A stretch of DNA of 64,000 bases from Burkholderiales bacterium (GCA_036262035.1 DATAJS010000032.1:1-64000); one strand, 5' to 3'; numbered from the stretch's first letter, positions 44,652 through 54,112 are shown. The notes: generated by a model not told the origin, from the sequence alone. Program-made: numbers and translations.

Positions 44652-46067
44652 ATGCTATCGATTCGATTCCTGCGCCATGCGGCAGCGGCCTCTGGCGTGG
44701 TCCTGCTGACCGCCTGCGCCTCCTTCTCGCCGGACAACGGCTTCGACAGTGTGAAGAACGCCGTGAACCAGCGAACTTCCGCCGAACCGCGTTGGGCGCG
44801 AACCGATGCGGAGCGCGGCGAAGTCCGGCAGGCCGTCACGAGTCTGCTCGGTCAACCGCTCACGGCGGATGCCGCCGTGCAGATCGCGCTCATGAACAAT
44901 CGCGGTTTACAGGCCACGTATTCGGACCTCGGCATTGCCGAGGCCGATCTCGTCCAGGCCGGCCGCCTGCCGAATCCCCGGTTCGCTTTCGAGCGCCTCG
45001 TGCGCGGCGATGAGCTCGAGATCGGGCGCGCCTTCATCGTGAACGTGCTGAGCTTGCTGACCATGCCCGCGCGCACGCAGATCGAGCAGCGTCGTTTCGC
45101 CGTCGCCAAGACACGTGTCGCGGGAGAAGCCGCCCGCGTCGCTGCCGATACGCGCCGGGCTTGGTACTCTGCCGTGGCTGCGCAGGAAGGCGTGAAGTAC
45201 ATGCAGCAGGTGAAGGACGCCGCCGAAGCGAGCGCGGAGCTCGCCCAGCGCATGGCTCGCGCAGGCAACTTCAGCAAGCTCGACCAGGCCCGGGAGCAGG
45301 TGTTCTACGCCGAAACGACGGCGCAGCTCGCTCGCGTGTCGCAGGCCGCGGTCGCCGAACGCGAGAATCTCACGCGGCTCATGGGGCTCTGGGGTGAACA
45401 CATCCGCTTCACGTTGCCCGAACGGCTGCCGGACCTGCCCAAGGCACCTCAACAGCTCGAGCAGGCCGAATCCGACGCGCTCCGGCAACGCCTCGACGTG
45501 CAGGCGGCTATGCAGGAGGCCGAAAGCGTCGCGTCGTCGCTGGGCCTCACACGCGTAACGGGCTTCATCAGCCTCCTCGAGGTCGGCTACCAGCACAACA
45601 GCGAAACAGGAAAGCCGCCGCAGAAGGGTTTCGAGGTCGAGCTGCGCCTGCCGATCTTCGACACCGGAAATGCGCGCGTCGTCCGGGCTCAGCACACGTA
45701 CATGCAGGCGGTCGAGCGCGCCGCCGAGCTGGCGGTGCGCGCGCGCTCGGAAGTCCGCGAAGCGACGAATGGTTATCGCACGACCTACGACCTCGCCCGG
45801 CATTACCGCGATGAGATCGTCCCGCTGCGCAAGCGGATCTCCGATGAGAACGTGTTGCGCTACAACGGCATGTTGATAAGCGTCTTCGAGCTGCTCGCCG
45901 ACGCACGGCAACAGGTAGCCAGCGTGAACGCCTATATCGAGGCGCTGCGCGACTTCTGGATCGCCGACGCGAATCTCCGCAGCGCACTCACCGCGACATC
46001 TCCCGGTGCGACCACAGTGTCGCGCCGAACCTCCGCGCCGTCCGAAGCGACTGCGGCTGGCCATTGA
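44652..46067 (+). CDS. TolC-family outer-membrane lipoprotein
   Basis: 471 residues. Signal with lipobox LLTAC (Cys acylation), then two repeats of long helices and short strands typical of TolC/CusC-like channels (AVQIALMNNRGLQATYSDLG, LVQAGRLPNPRFAFE, VELRLPIFDTGNARV). No RND pump or membrane-fusion gene is in the window, so either it pairs with a distant pump or works in another way, as some copper-island TolC-like proteins seem to. Starts 10 bp after the previous gene. Confidence 0.88.
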   Translation: MLSIRFLRHAAAASGVVLLTACASFSPDNGFDSVKNAVNQRTSAEPRWARTDAERGEVRQAVTSLLGQPLTADAAVQIALMNNRGLQATYSDLGIAEADLVQAGRLPNPRFAFERLVRGDELEIGRAFIVNVLSLLTMPARTQIEQRRFAVAKTRVAGEAARVAADTRRAWYSAVAAQEGVKYMQQVKDAAEASAELAQRMARAGNFSKLDQAREQVFYAETTAQLARVSQAAVAERENLTRLMGLWGEHIRFTLPERLPDLPKAPQQLEQAESDALRQRLDVQAAMQEAESVASSLGLTRVTGFISLLEVGYQHNSETGKPPQKGFEVELRLPIFDTGNARVVRAQHTYMQAVERAAELAVRARSEVREATNGYRTTYDLARHYRDEIVPLRKRISDENVLRYNGMLISVFELLADARQQVASVNAYIEALRDFWIADANLRSALTATSPGATTVSRRTSAPSEATAAGH

Positions 46068-46078
46068 TCGGAATTCTC

Positions 46079-47455
46079 ATGACGAACAGACGAAATTTCC
46101 TGCGAACAACCGGTGGCATGCTCGGCGCGGCCGTGGTGAGCAAGGCGGCCATGGGCGCCGTGCCCGAAGCCGCGTTGCAAACCAGCCCGCAGACGCAGCC
46201 ACCGCTCGAGCCGTCGAACGGCCGCCCGTATCAGCCGGTAGTGACGCTCAACGGCTGGACGCTGCCGTGGCGCATGAATAACGGGTGGAAGGAATTCCAC
46301 CTGGTCGCAGAACCGGTGGTGCGCGAGCTCGCGCCCGGCATGAAAACACATCTCTGGGGCTACAACGGACAGTCGCCGGGGCCCACGCTCGAATGCGTCG
46401 AGGGCGACAAGGTGCGCATCTTCGTCACCAACAAGCTCCCGGAGGCCACTAGCATCCACTGGCACGGGATCATCCTGCCGAACGGCATGGACGGCGTCTC
46501 GGGCCTGACGCAGCCGCACATCCCCGTGGGCAAGACCTTCGTCTACGAATTCGTGATGGGCAAATCGGGGAGCTTCATGTACCACCCGCACGCCGACGAG
46601 ATGGTGCAGATGGCAATGGGCATGATGGGCTCGATCGTCGTGCACCCGAAGAATCCGAAGTTCATGCCGGTCGATCGCGACTTCGTGTTCCTGCTCTCGG
46701 CTTTCATGATCGAGCCGGGCGCGTACACACCGAAGGTCGCCGAGATGCTCGACTTCAATCTCTGGACCTTCAACAGCCGCGTGTTCCCCGGCATCGACGC
46801 CATGCCCGTGCGGCTCGGCGACCGTGTGCGGGTGAGGATCGGCAACCTCACGATGACCAACCACCCGCTGCACATCCACGGCCACCACATGGAGGTAACC
46901 TGCACCGACGGCGGCTGGGTGCCGAAAAGCGCGCGGTGGCCCGAAACGACGATCGATATCGGCGTCGGGCAGGTGCGCTCGTTCGAATTCGTCGCGGACA
47001 ACCCCGGCGACTGGCCCCTGCACTGCCACAAGTCGCATCACACCATGAACGCGATGGGGCACAACGTTCCCACCATGATCGGCGTCGACCACCGCGGTAT
47101 CGCCGAGAAGATCATGAAGCTCGTTCCCGACTACATGGTGATGGGCGAACGCGGTATGAGCGACATGAGCGAGATGGAGATGCCGCTGCCCGAGAACACG
47201 CTGCCGATGATGACCGGCAAAGGGCCGTTCGGACCGATCGAGATGGGCGGCATGTTCACGGTCTTCAAGATCCGTGACGGGCTCGCACGCAACGACTACA
47301 AGGATCCCGGTTGGTACAAACACCCGCAAGGCACCGTCTCGTACGAATGGACCGGCGCACCGCTCGCCACAGAGCGTGCGCCGGCGCAAGCCGTCTCGGC
47401 ACCTAAGGCCCGAGAGTTCCGCGCGGTGAAGCCGTCCGGACATTCCGGCCACTGA
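46079..47455 (+). CDS. Multicopper oxidase, Tat-exported
   Basis: 458 residues from the ATG at 46079. Twin-arginine signal TNRRNFLRTTGG. Copper motifs in order: HWHG (~132), HPHADE, HPLHIHGHH and HCHKSHH, covering type 1, 2 and 3 sites. A Met-rich stretch (GMSDMSEMEMPLPENTLPMM) near the C-terminus resembles Cu(I)-binding regions of CopA/CueO-type oxidases. It would oxidise Cu(I) in the periplasm. Lies between the TolC-like protein and a cupredoxin. Confidence 0.92.
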   Translation: MTNRRNFLRTTGGMLGAAVVSKAAMGAVPEAALQTSPQTQPPLEPSNGRPYQPVVTLNGWTLPWRMNNGWKEFHLVAEPVVRELAPGMKTHLWGYNGQSPGPTLECVEGDKVRIFVTNKLPEATSIHWHGIILPNGMDGVSGLTQPHIPVGKTFVYEFVMGKSGSFMYHPHADEMVQMAMGMMGSIVVHPKNPKFMPVDRDFVFLLSAFMIEPGAYTPKVAEMLDFNLWTFNSRVFPGIDAMPVRLGDRVRVRIGNLTMTNHPLHIHGHHMEVTCTDGGWVPKSARWPETTIDIGVGQVRSFEFVADNPGDWPLHCHKSHHTMNAMGHNVPTMIGVDHRGIAEKIMKLVPDYMVMGERGMSDMSEMEMPLPENTLPMMTGKGPFGPIEMGGMFTVFKIRDGLARNDYKDPGWYKHPQGTVSYEWTGAPLATERAPAQAVSAPKAREFRAVKPSGHSGH

Positions 47456-47484
47456 TCGCATCCCTTAGCGAAAGGATTGATGGA

Positions 47485-47976
47485 ATGAAGTTCTGGAACC
47501 TACCGGCCGCGCTGGTCGTGCTCGCCACGACCGTGCCGGCGTTTGCTCACGGCGAGAAGCCGCATACCTCGAAACCTGAAGACCGAGCGATATCAACCGA
47601 AGATAAAGCGTTCGGCCGCGAGGGCGACCCGAAGCGCGTCTCTCGCAGGGTAAGCATCGAAATGAGTGACCAGATGCGCTTCAAACCCGGGTCGATCCAG
47701 GTGAAGCGCGGCGAGACCGTGCGGCTGGAAGTCACGAACGCCGGCAAGGTCATGCACGAGATGGTGCTCGGCACGATGAAAGAGCTGCAGGAGCACGCGG
47801 AGCTGATGCGCAAGCACCCGGGCATGGAACACGACGAGCCCTACATGGCGCACGTCGCGCCCGGCAAGACCGAACGCATCGTCTGGAGCTTCGATAAACC
47901 GGGCGAGTTCTATTACGGGTGCCTCATCCCCGGCCATTTCGAAGCGGGCATGGTCGGGCGCGTCGTCGTGCGCTGA
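47485..47976 (+). CDS. Cupredoxin-fold periplasmic copper protein
   Basis: 163 residues with signal peptide ending at AFAHG. Cupredoxin motifs: KPGSIQVKRGETVRLEVTNAG, MHEMVLG (first His ligand), and YYGCLIPGHFEAGM supplying Cys, His and Met. A linker (EHAELMRKHPGMEHDE) between the two halves has extra Met/His residues, as in CopI-like proteins. Role: Cu storage or transfer in the periplasm. A CueR-type promoter lies right after its stop. Confidence 0.88.
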   Translation: MKFWNLPAALVVLATTVPAFAHGEKPHTSKPEDRAISTEDKAFGREGDPKRVSRRVSIEMSDQMRFKPGSIQVKRGETVRLEVTNAGKVMHEMVLGTMKELQEHAELMRKHPGMEHDEPYMAHVAPGKTERIVWSFDKPGEFYYGCLIPGHFEAGMVGRVVVR

Positions 47977-47984
47977 CCAGCCCC

Positions 47985-48016
47985 TTGACTCCGTACTGGG
48001 GTACGGCCCTTACCCT
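47985..48016 (+). promoter_or_regulatory. CueR/MerR-type promoter ahead of the CusF-like gene
   Basis: TTGACT (-35, 47985-47990), then CCGTAC-TGGG-GTACGG palindrome (47991-48006) and TACCCT (-10, 48011-48016), spacing 20 bp. The over-long spacer with centred dyad is the hallmark of MerR-family activation. The same half-sites occur at 51486-51501. Confidence 0.85.
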
Positions 48017-48049
48017 GCCGTGCGCGACTACTTTCAACCAGGAGAAATC

Positions 48050-48373
48050 ATGAAACAGGTTCTTTCCGCACTCGCACTCTCCACCGCCCTGCTTGGCGCG
48101 GCGCCGGCATTCGCGACCACGCATGGAAACGCGGCTCAGTCGGCCTCGACGACGCTGACACAGGGCGAGATCCGCAAGGTCGACAAGGATGCGAAGAAGC
48201 TGACGATTCGTCACCAGGCAATTACGAATCTCGATATGCCGCCGATGACGATGGTGTTCCAGGTTCAGGACACCGCCGTGCTCGATCAGGTGAAAGTCGG
48301 CGACAAGGTGCGATTCGCCGCCGACAAAAAGGATGGCGCGTTCATCGTGACGGCCGTGGAAGCAGACCGCTAA
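48050..48373 (+). CDS. CusF-like periplasmic copper-binding protein
   Basis: 107 residues from MKQVLSALALSTALLG (48050) with an AGGAGA site; signal ends at AFATT. OB-fold CusF core: GEIRKVDKDAKKLTIRHQAI, DMPPMTMVFQV with the His and two Met Cu(I) ligands. The Trp of E. coli CusF is not seen at its place. It would carry Cu(I) in the periplasm. Placed under a CueR-type promoter. Confidence 0.9.
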   Translation: MKQVLSALALSTALLGAAPAFATTHGNAAQSASTTLTQGEIRKVDKDAKKLTIRHQAITNLDMPPMTMVFQVQDTAVLDQVKVGDKVRFAADKKDGAFIVTAVEADR

Positions 48374-48408
48374 GCGACCAAGCCGCATCTCACCATCGGA
48401 GCACATGC

Positions 48409-49071
48409 ATGACTCGCTCGCGGCTAGTCCGCCCTTTGTTGCTGTTCTGCGGCGCGCTGGCGCTTCTCGGCGTCGGGGTCGCGGCATTCGTATGGTCTGG
48501 CGTTTACGGCATTGGCGCAGATGATCCCCATGCCAAGCCCGTTGAGGCCGCGCTCCAGCGACTCCGCGAACGGTCGGTCGCGGTCCGCGCAAAAGGCATC
48601 GAGGTGCCCTCGGACCTGGATCATACGAAGCGCGTGGAAGCTGGCGCGCAGCACTACGCGGAGATGTGCGCCGGGTGTCACCTTGCGCCTGGCATAACGC
48701 GCTCGGAGCTGCGGGAGGGGCTTTATCCGCAGCCGCCGTCGCTTGTCGAGGCGTCCCCTCGCGATTCCGGATCAGCGTTCTGGATCATCAAGCACGGCAT
48801 CAAGATGAGCGCCATGCCGGCATGGGGAAAGTCACACGACGACGAAGCGATCTGGAGCATGGTCGCCTTCGTGCGGAAGCTGCCGACGCTGTCCCCTGCG
48901 GATTACCGGGAGCTCGCGGGACAGGCCGGCACGAACCACGTCCATGGACACACCGAGCCCCCGCACTCGGCCGCACATGACGCCAGCGCGCCACCGACTC
49001 GGGCCTCAGAACCGGTCACGCGCAAGTCAGGATCGCACGCACATGGGCATGGACAGCATCATCGGCATTGA
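48409..49071 (+). CDS. Membrane-anchored c-type cytochrome with His-rich tail
   Basis: 220 residues: N-terminal membrane anchor (LLLFCGALALLGVGVAAFVW), haem motif CAGCH near residue 90, a likely axial Met in KMSAMPAWG, then a His-rich tail (HVHGHTEPPHS, HAHGHGQHHRH). The tail suggests metal binding. In a copper island it could pass electrons from or to the multicopper oxidase (inference). 36 bp after the CusF-like gene. Confidence 0.87.
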   Translation: MTRSRLVRPLLLFCGALALLGVGVAAFVWSGVYGIGADDPHAKPVEAALQRLRERSVAVRAKGIEVPSDLDHTKRVEAGAQHYAEMCAGCHLAPGITRSELREGLYPQPPSLVEASPRDSGSAFWIIKHGIKMSAMPAWGKSHDDEAIWSMVAFVRKLPTLSPADYRELAGQAGTNHVHGHTEPPHSAAHDASAPPTRASEPVTRKSGSHAHGHGQHHRH

Positions 49072-49087
49072 CATGAGGCCTCGTCGG

Positions 49088-49501
49088 CTACTTGGTCCCA
49101 CCGGTCTTGGACGGGTTCGCCTTCAGCCACTCGTCGAACTCGGCGATCTCCTTCTTCTGGCTGTCGATGATCTTCTGGGCCATGTCGCGCATCTTCTTGT
49201 CCTTCCCGTTCTTGAGCTCCTGCTCCGCCATGCGCACGCCCTGCTGATGGTGGTGCCGCATCATCGTGGCGAAGTCCCGGTCGAAGTCGCCGGTCGGCTT
49301 CATGGACTGCATTTCCTTCATGCCCTGCATCATCTGCTGGTGCATCTCGATCGACGAGCCACCGCCCTTGCCGCCTTTCATGTCGTGCCCTGCCATGCCG
49401 CTCTTCGAGCTATCGGCGTCTGCGGCAAAGGCCGCTGCCGGCGCGAACGCGGCCGCGAGGACGAGAACGGTAAGCGTCTGACGAAGTTTGTCGGGAATCA
49501 T
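49088..49501 (-). CDS. DUF305-family exported protein
   Basis: 137 residues from MIPDKLRQTLTVLVLAAAF (49501) with GGAGA before it; signal ends at AFAADA. A Met/Gly/Lys linker precedes the DUF305 core: FDRDFATMMRHHHQQGVRMA and MRDMAQKIIDSQKKEIAEF. DUF305 proteins are common in copper and other metal clusters and have a ferritin-like helical fold; the function is unclear. It is convergent with the cytochrome gene. Confidence 0.88.
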   Translation of the reverse strand: MIPDKLRQTLTVLVLAAAFAPAAAFAADADSSKSGMAGHDMKGGKGGGSSIEMHQQMMQGMKEMQSMKPTGDFDRDFATMMRHHHQQGVRMAEQELKNGKDKKMRDMAQKIIDSQKKEIAEFDEWLKANPSKTGGTK

Positions 49502-49569
49502 GCGTGTCTCCTCGAAAGAGAAATGGGAAGGGCCGTTGATGCAATTCCCGCGCCTCGCCGCCATGCTGT

Positions 49570-49583
49570 TTGATCTACGTCAA
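49570..49583. promoter_or_regulatory. Possible FNR/ANR-type box
   Basis: TTGATCTACGTCAA in the divergent gap between the DUF305 gene and the next plus-strand gene matches the TTGAT-N4-ATCAA pattern with one mismatch. This would suggest oxygen- or redox-dependent control. Confidence 0.45.
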
Positions 49584-49655
49584 AAAGGACGCGTCGCTGG
49601 CGGCGTACCATGTAGCTGCGTAAGGCGCTTTTGCCACTCTGCGACGGACGCCCAG

Positions 49656-50060
49656 ATGAGCTTCTCACGTTGGTTTGCAGTCATCGCCGCTCTCTTAGCC
49701 CTCGCTGTTGCACCTGCCGCTATGTCGGGAGAAGTGAGTACGCAGAAGAGCTCCGCCAACGGCGTCACGGTGGCCGTCACCCCGAACATCGAAGGAACGT
49801 CGACCTGGTCGTTCAAGATCGTGCTCGACACGCACAGCCAGGATCTCAGCGACGATCTGGTAAAGACCTCGGCGATGATCGGACCAGACGGTAAGCGCTA
49901 CGCGCCGCTCGCGTGGGACGGCGCCGCGCCCGGTGGTCATCACCGCGAAGGCGTCCTGCGGTTCGCGGCAGTCGCTCCACGGCCGGCGTCGATAGATCTG
50001 GAGATTCGCCGCGCGAGCGAGCCGGCGCCGCGCGTGTTCACGTGGCAAATGCAACCGTGA
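49656..50060 (+). CDS. Exported protein of unknown function in the copper island
   Basis: 134 residues from MSFSRWFAVIAALLALAVA (49656), a Sec signal ending near AAMSG; the longer upstream frame overlaps the DUF305 promoter and is not used. The mature part looks like a single beta-sandwich: NGVTVAVTPNIEGTSTWSF, LDTHSQDLSDDLVKTS and APGGHHREGVLRFAAV. Family not recognised. It is followed by a 136-bp gap and the DUF2933 gene. Confidence 0.7.
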   Translation: MSFSRWFAVIAALLALAVAPAAMSGEVSTQKSSANGVTVAVTPNIEGTSTWSFKIVLDTHSQDLSDDLVKTSAMIGPDGKRYAPLAWDGAAPGGHHREGVLRFAAVAPRPASIDLEIRRASEPAPRVFTWQMQP

Positions 50061-50196
50061 AGCAGCAGTGATCTTTTGCTTCGCCGCGGGGGCGTTACAC
50101 GGTTGGGCTCGAAACGTGTTCTCGCGCATCGCCCGCCCCGTCGGCGCAACCGTAATCCCCACTAGACGCAGCCGCTAGCGTTCAAGGAGTGGTTTC

Positions 50197-50433
50197 ATGG
50201 AACAGGAACATCGGCACGGACACGTAGCGTTGCGGGCCAAGTGGGTGTTGCTCGGATTCCTCCTGGTCGCCGGCTACTTCGTGATCGCGGAACATCGCGC
50301 GCACCTGAGCGGCGTGCTGCAATACCTTCCGCTGCTGCTCGTGCTCGCCTGTCCGCTCATGCACGTGTTCATGCACGGTCGACATGGCCATCATCACGGC
50401 CGCGGCCGGACGGATGATCGGGAGCAATCATGA
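50197..50433 (+). CDS. DUF2933 small membrane protein
   Basis: 78 residues with two membrane helices (VLLGFLLVAGYFVIAEH and LQYLPLLLVLACPLMHVFMH) and His-rich ends (MEQEHRHGH, HGRHGHHHGRG). This pattern is typical of DUF2933 proteins found in copper and heavy-metal clusters. AAGGAG-like ribosome site before the ATG. ATGA overlap with the following methyltransferase-like gene indicates a translational pair. Confidence 0.85.
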   Translation: MEQEHRHGHVALRAKWVLLGFLLVAGYFVIAEHRAHLSGVLQYLPLLLVLACPLMHVFMHGRHGHHHGRGRTDDREQS

Positions 50434-51080
50434 ACGAGCAGTCTGCCTACGGGCTTTGGTCGCTGGTTGTCCTCAATTCGCTGGTCTTCATCATTTTCGC
50501 GTTCAGCTTCGCGAAGCCGCAGAGCGCGCGTGATTGGCGGTCCTTCGGCGCCTTTTCGGCGTTCATCGTCGCGCTGTTCACGGAGATGTACGGCTTTCCG
50601 CTGACGATCTATTTTCTTTCTGGCTGGCTCGCGAGCCGTTTCCCCGGGATCGATTTTCTGACCCACGACGCGGGGCACCTGCTCGAGATGATGTTCGGGT
50701 GGCGCGCGAACCCGCATTTCGGCCCTTTCCATATCGCGAGTAACGTGCTGATCTTCGGCGGGTTCATCCTTCTGGCGCGGGCCTGGAAGGTCTTGTATGA
50801 AGCGCAGCGCGCACGCGCCCTCGCAACGACGGGACCATACGCCCGGATGCGTCATCCGCAATACGTGGGATTCGTCGCAATACTGCTCGGGTTCCTGCTG
50901 CAGTGGCCTACGCTGCTGACGCTTGCGATGTTCCCCGTGCTTGTCGCGATGTACGCACGCCTCGCCGTCTCAGAGGAACGCGACATGCTGTCGCAGTTCG
51001 GCGCGGCCTATGCGGCATACGCGCGGCGCACGCCCCGATTCGTCCCGCAGCTTCGTGCCCGCCTAGCGCCTAATCCGTAG
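50430..51080 (+). CDS. Isoprenylcysteine-methyltransferase-like (ICMT/PEMT family) membrane protein
   Basis: 216 residues, with about five membrane segments. The C-terminal core TTGPYARMRHPQYVGF and SEERDMLSQFGAAYAAYARR matches ICMT-like SAM-dependent methyltransferases (RHPxY and E...Y elements). It often accompanies DUF2933 in metal clusters; the substrate is unknown. Its 3' end overlaps the convergent MerR-family gene by 11 bp. Confidence 0.82.
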   Translation: MNEQSAYGLWSLVVLNSLVFIIFAFSFAKPQSARDWRSFGAFSAFIVALFTEMYGFPLTIYFLSGWLASRFPGIDFLTHDAGHLLEMMFGWRANPHFGPFHIASNVLIFGGFILLARAWKVLYEAQRARALATTGPYARMRHPQYVGFVAILLGFLLQWPTLLTLAMFPVLVAMYARLAVSEERDMLSQFGAAYAAYARRTPRFVPQLRARLAPNP

Positions 51081-51468
51081 CGATCGCGCTGATGATCGGA
51101 CAGCGGTGGCCGGTACCCTTCCTGCAATCGTCGAGGAGATGGCTCAGCGTGCGCTCGATGCGGCGCAGGTCGGCGATGCGCTCGCGCACCTGCTCCAGCC
51201 GCGCGGTGGCGATTCGTTGCACACTGCGTCGATCGGTGCCGTCCTCGAGCTTGAGAAGCGACTCGATCTCTTCAAGCTTGAACCCGAGCTCCTGCGACCG
51301 CTTGACGAACTGGATGCGCCGGACGTGATCGCCGCTGTAGCGCCGGTAGGCTCCGTTGAGCTTGGCCGGCTGCGCGATCAGCCCTCGGCGCTCGTAAAAG
51401 CGGACGGTCTCAACGCCTACCCCTGCGGCCTTCGCCACACCCGCGATCGTGAGGTCACTCGCCTGCAT
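51070..51468 (-). CDS. CueR-like MerR-family copper-responsive regulator
   Basis: 132 residues from MQASDLTIAGVAKAAGVGVE (51468; GGAGGA ribosome site). Winged helix with TVRFYERRGLI and AYRRYSGDHVRRIQFVKR, a dimerisation helix, and a metal loop DDCRKGTGHRCPII: CX7C as in CueR. The Cys before the dimer helix that MerR uses for Hg(II) is not present, which favours Cu(I). Divergent from the P1B ATPase gene; its own promoter overlaps the operator at 51480-51511. Confidence 0.88.
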   Translation of the reverse strand: MQASDLTIAGVAKAAGVGVETVRFYERRGLIAQPAKLNGAYRRYSGDHVRRIQFVKRSQELGFKLEEIESLLKLEDGTDRRSVQRIATARLEQVRERIADLRRIERTLSHLLDDCRKGTGHRCPIISAIATD

Positions 51469-51479
51469 TCTTCCTCCCC

Positions 51480-51511
51480 TTGACACCGTACAAGGGTACG
51501 GACTTTAGACT
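51480..51511 (+). promoter_or_regulatory. CueR/MerR-type promoter of the copper ATPase gene
   Basis: TTGACA (-35, 51480-51485), CCGTAC-AAGG-GTACGG dyad (51486-51501), TAGACT (-10, 51506-51511), 20-bp spacer. The half-sites equal those at 47991-48006, so one regulator probably serves both. Confidence 0.88.
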
Positions 51512-51544
51512 GGCCTCACGTTAGTCACAACGGGGAACCTCAAC

Positions 51545-53770
51545 ATGGATCGCCACGACCACCACCACCAGGGCCATGTGCACGGCGAAGGCCACGAGCA
51601 CGCGCACGGCCACGCGCACCAGGCCGGGCCAGCGGCCGCCGCCGCGCCGGTGCGGAAGGGCGCCAAGTACACCTGCCCGATGCATCCCGAGATCGTCCGG
51701 GACGCGGCGGGAGACTGCCCGATCTGCGGCATGGCCCTCGTGCCGATTCCCGGCACCGGCGAGGCGGACGATTCCGAGCTCCGCGATCTGACGCGTCGAT
51801 TCTGGATCGGCACGGTGCTGAGCATTCCGCTGGTCGTGCTGGCGATGTCGCCGATGCTCGGCTACCACGAGCCTTTCGGGCTTCTACCGCGCGTGCGCGC
51901 CTGGGTCGAATTCGCGCTCGGCACGCCTGTCGTGCTGTGGGTCGGCAAGCCCATCCTGCGCAAGTTCTGGCTGTCTCTCACGCACCGGAACCTGAACATG
52001 TACACGCTGATCGGGCTCGGCGTCGGGCTCGCCTACCTGTTCAGCCTCGCGGCTGTGTTCATGCCCGGCCTCTTTCCCCAGGAGTTTCGCGAGCACGACG
52101 GGGCCGTCGGCACCTACTTCGAAGCCGCTGCCGTGATCGTCACGCTTGTGTTGCTGGGTGACCTGCTCCAGGTTCGAGCGATGGGCCGTACTAGCCAGGC
52201 GATCAGCGAACTGCTGCGGCTCGCGCCCAACCTGGCTTGGCGTGTGCGGGAAGACGGCACCGAAGAGCAGGTCCCGCTGGATACCGTGGTGGTCGGAGAT
52301 CGACTGCGCGTCAAACCGGGCGAAAAGATCCCGGTCGACGGCAGCGTGGTCGAGGGCTCCAGTCGCGTCGACGAATCGATGATCACCGGGGAACCGGTCC
52401 CCGTCGCAAAGGGCGCCGGCGATAAGGCGACGGGCGGCACCGTCAACGGCACGGGCTCGTTCATCATTCGCGCGGAACGCGTCGGCTCGGACACACTCCT
52501 GTCCCGCATCGTTCACATGGTCGGAGAGGCCCAGCGCACCCGTGCGCCTATCCAGAGGCTCGCGGACGTGATCGCGGCCCGTTTCGTTCAGATCGTCATC
52601 GCTATCGCGATCCTGACCGCGGCGATCTGGTGGTTTTTCGGCCCCGAACCGGCGACCACTTACGCTCTGCTCAACGCGGTTGCCGTGCTGATCATCGCGT
52701 GTCCCTGCGCGGTCGGCCTGGCGACGCCGATCTCGATGACCGTAGCCATGGGTGAAGGCGCGCGCAGCGGGATTCTCTTCAGGACCGCCGAAGCGATAGA
52801 GCGCATGCGTGACATCGACACGGTCGTGGTGGACAAGACAGGCACGCTGACCCTGGGGCGCCCCGCCCTCACGGACTTTGAGGCGCACGGCATCTCCCGC
52901 GACGGCGCGTTAGCATTGCTCGCGTCCACAGAGCGCCCGTCGGAGCATCCGATCGCGCATGCGATCGTCGAGGCGGCGAACAGCGCAGGGCTCGATATTC
53001 CAGCTGCCGTTGATTTCGAAGCTATCAACGGCCTCGGCGTGCAAGCCCGCGTCGCGGATCGCAACGTGCTCGTCGGCAGTCGCGCGTTCATGGAACAGCG
53101 CGACATCGATTCGGAACAGTGGCATGCACGCGCCGACTCGCTGCGGTCAGAAGCCAAGACGGTCGTATTCCTGGCGGTCGACGGCAAAGCCGTGGCGCTC
53201 GCCGCGATCGCCGATCCGATAAAGGAAAGCACGCCGGACGCAATAGCCGCCTTGAAGGAAGCAGGCGTGCAAGTCGTCATGTTGACCGGCGACTCGCAGC
53301 GCACCGCCGACGCAGTAGCGCGGCAACTCGGCATTGACGTCGCGATCGGCGAGGTGCTGCCGGAGCACAAGGCGAAGCACGTGAAGGAGCTTCAGCAGCA
53401 AGGGCGCAAGGTTGCCATGGCCGGCGACGGTATCAACGATGCACCCGCCCTGGCTCAGGCGGACGTGGGTATCGCGATGGGCACCGGAACCGATATCGCG
53501 ATGGAGAGCGCCGGGGTTACGCTCGTGAAGGGCGATCTGCGCGGCATCGCGCGAGCGGCGGCGTTATCCCGCGCGACGATGCGGAACATCCGCCAGAATC
53601 TCGTGTTTGCGTTCGGCTATAACGCGCTCGGAATCCCGATCGCTGCAGGGGTGCTCTATCCGATCGCGGGGATTCTGTTGTCACCGGTGTTCGCCGGCGC
53701 GGCGATGGCGTTGAGCTCGGTGTCCGTTGTCACGAATGCCTTGCGCCTTCGGCGCTGGACGGGGCATTGA
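51545..53770 (+). CDS. copA: P1B-type copper-transporting ATPase
   Basis: 741 residues. His-rich N-terminus ([20 protein letters not shown]), then a Cys-rich metal-binding domain [10 protein letters not shown]...[10 protein letters not shown] in place of a classical HMA. P-type ATPase features: TGEP in the actuator domain, transmembrane CPC ([11 protein letters not shown], about residue 386), phosphorylated Asp in DKTGTLTLG (~431), SEHP and [10 protein letters not shown]. It exports Cu(I). Directly behind the CueR-type promoter and divergent from the regulator gene. Confidence 0.93.
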   Translation: MDRHDHHHQGHVHGEGHEHAHGHAHQAGPAAAAAPVRKGAKYTCPMHPEIVRDAAGDCPICGMALVPIPGTGEADDSELRDLTRRFWIGTVLSIPLVVLAMSPMLGYHEPFGLLPRVRAWVEFALGTPVVLWVGKPILRKFWLSLTHRNLNMYTLIGLGVGLAYLFSLAAVFMPGLFPQEFREHDGAVGTYFEAAAVIVTLVLLGDLLQVRAMGRTSQAISELLRLAPNLAWRVREDGTEEQVPLDTVVVGDRLRVKPGEKIPVDGSVVEGSSRVDESMITGEPVPVAKGAGDKATGGTVNGTGSFIIRAERVGSDTLLSRIVHMVGEAQRTRAPIQRLADVIAARFVQIVIAIAILTAAIWWFFGPEPATTYALLNAVAVLIIACPCAVGLATPISMTVAMGEGARSGILFRTAEAIERMRDIDTVVVDKTGTLTLGRPALTDFEAHGISRDGALALLASTERPSEHPIAHAIVEAANSAGLDIPAAVDFEAINGLGVQARVADRNVLVGSRAFMEQRDIDSEQWHARADSLRSEAKTVVFLAVDGKAVALAAIADPIKESTPDAIAALKEAGVQVVMLTGDSQRTADAVARQLGIDVAIGEVLPEHKAKHVKELQQQGRKVAMAGDGINDAPALAQADVGIAMGTGTDIAMESAGVTLVKGDLRGIARAAALSRATMRNIRQNLVFAFGYNALGIPIAAGVLYPIAGILLSPVFAGAAMALSSVSVVTNALRLRRWTGH

Positions 53771-53824
53771 GACGGGCGCTGATGCTCGTTGCGCCGGCTG
53801 CTGCGTACACGACGCAGCAGCCGA

Positions 53825-54112
53825 GCGCTGATCTACGTAAACATCCCCGTCGACTGGCACTCCCCGCGATACGAAGACTTCGAACTGTTCAGCCGCATAC
53901 TGAAGTCCGCGGAGACACGGCACGTTTTCGTGCATTGCCAAATCGACAAGCGAGCGTCGTTATTCACCTTTCTGTATAGCGTCATACATGAAGGCGCACC
54001 GCCCGACGCGGCTTATCAGAACGTGACCGCGGTCTGGATTCCTGACGCGCAGTGGAAGGCGTTCGCCGTCGAGACGCTCAAGAGGCACAACATCGAATAC
54101 GAGGTCTATTGA
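53825..54112 (+). pseudogene. 5'-truncated tyrosine/dual-specificity phosphatase-like fragment
   Basis: LIYVNIPVDWHSPRYEDFEL, HVFVHCQIDKRASLFTFLYS and AVWIPDAQWKAF match the C-terminal ~95 residues of small bacterial phosphatase-like proteins. The HC...R signature is kept, but the N-terminal half is missing and the frame upstream of 53825 is unrelated. Probably a relic brought to the end of the copper island. Confidence 0.65.
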
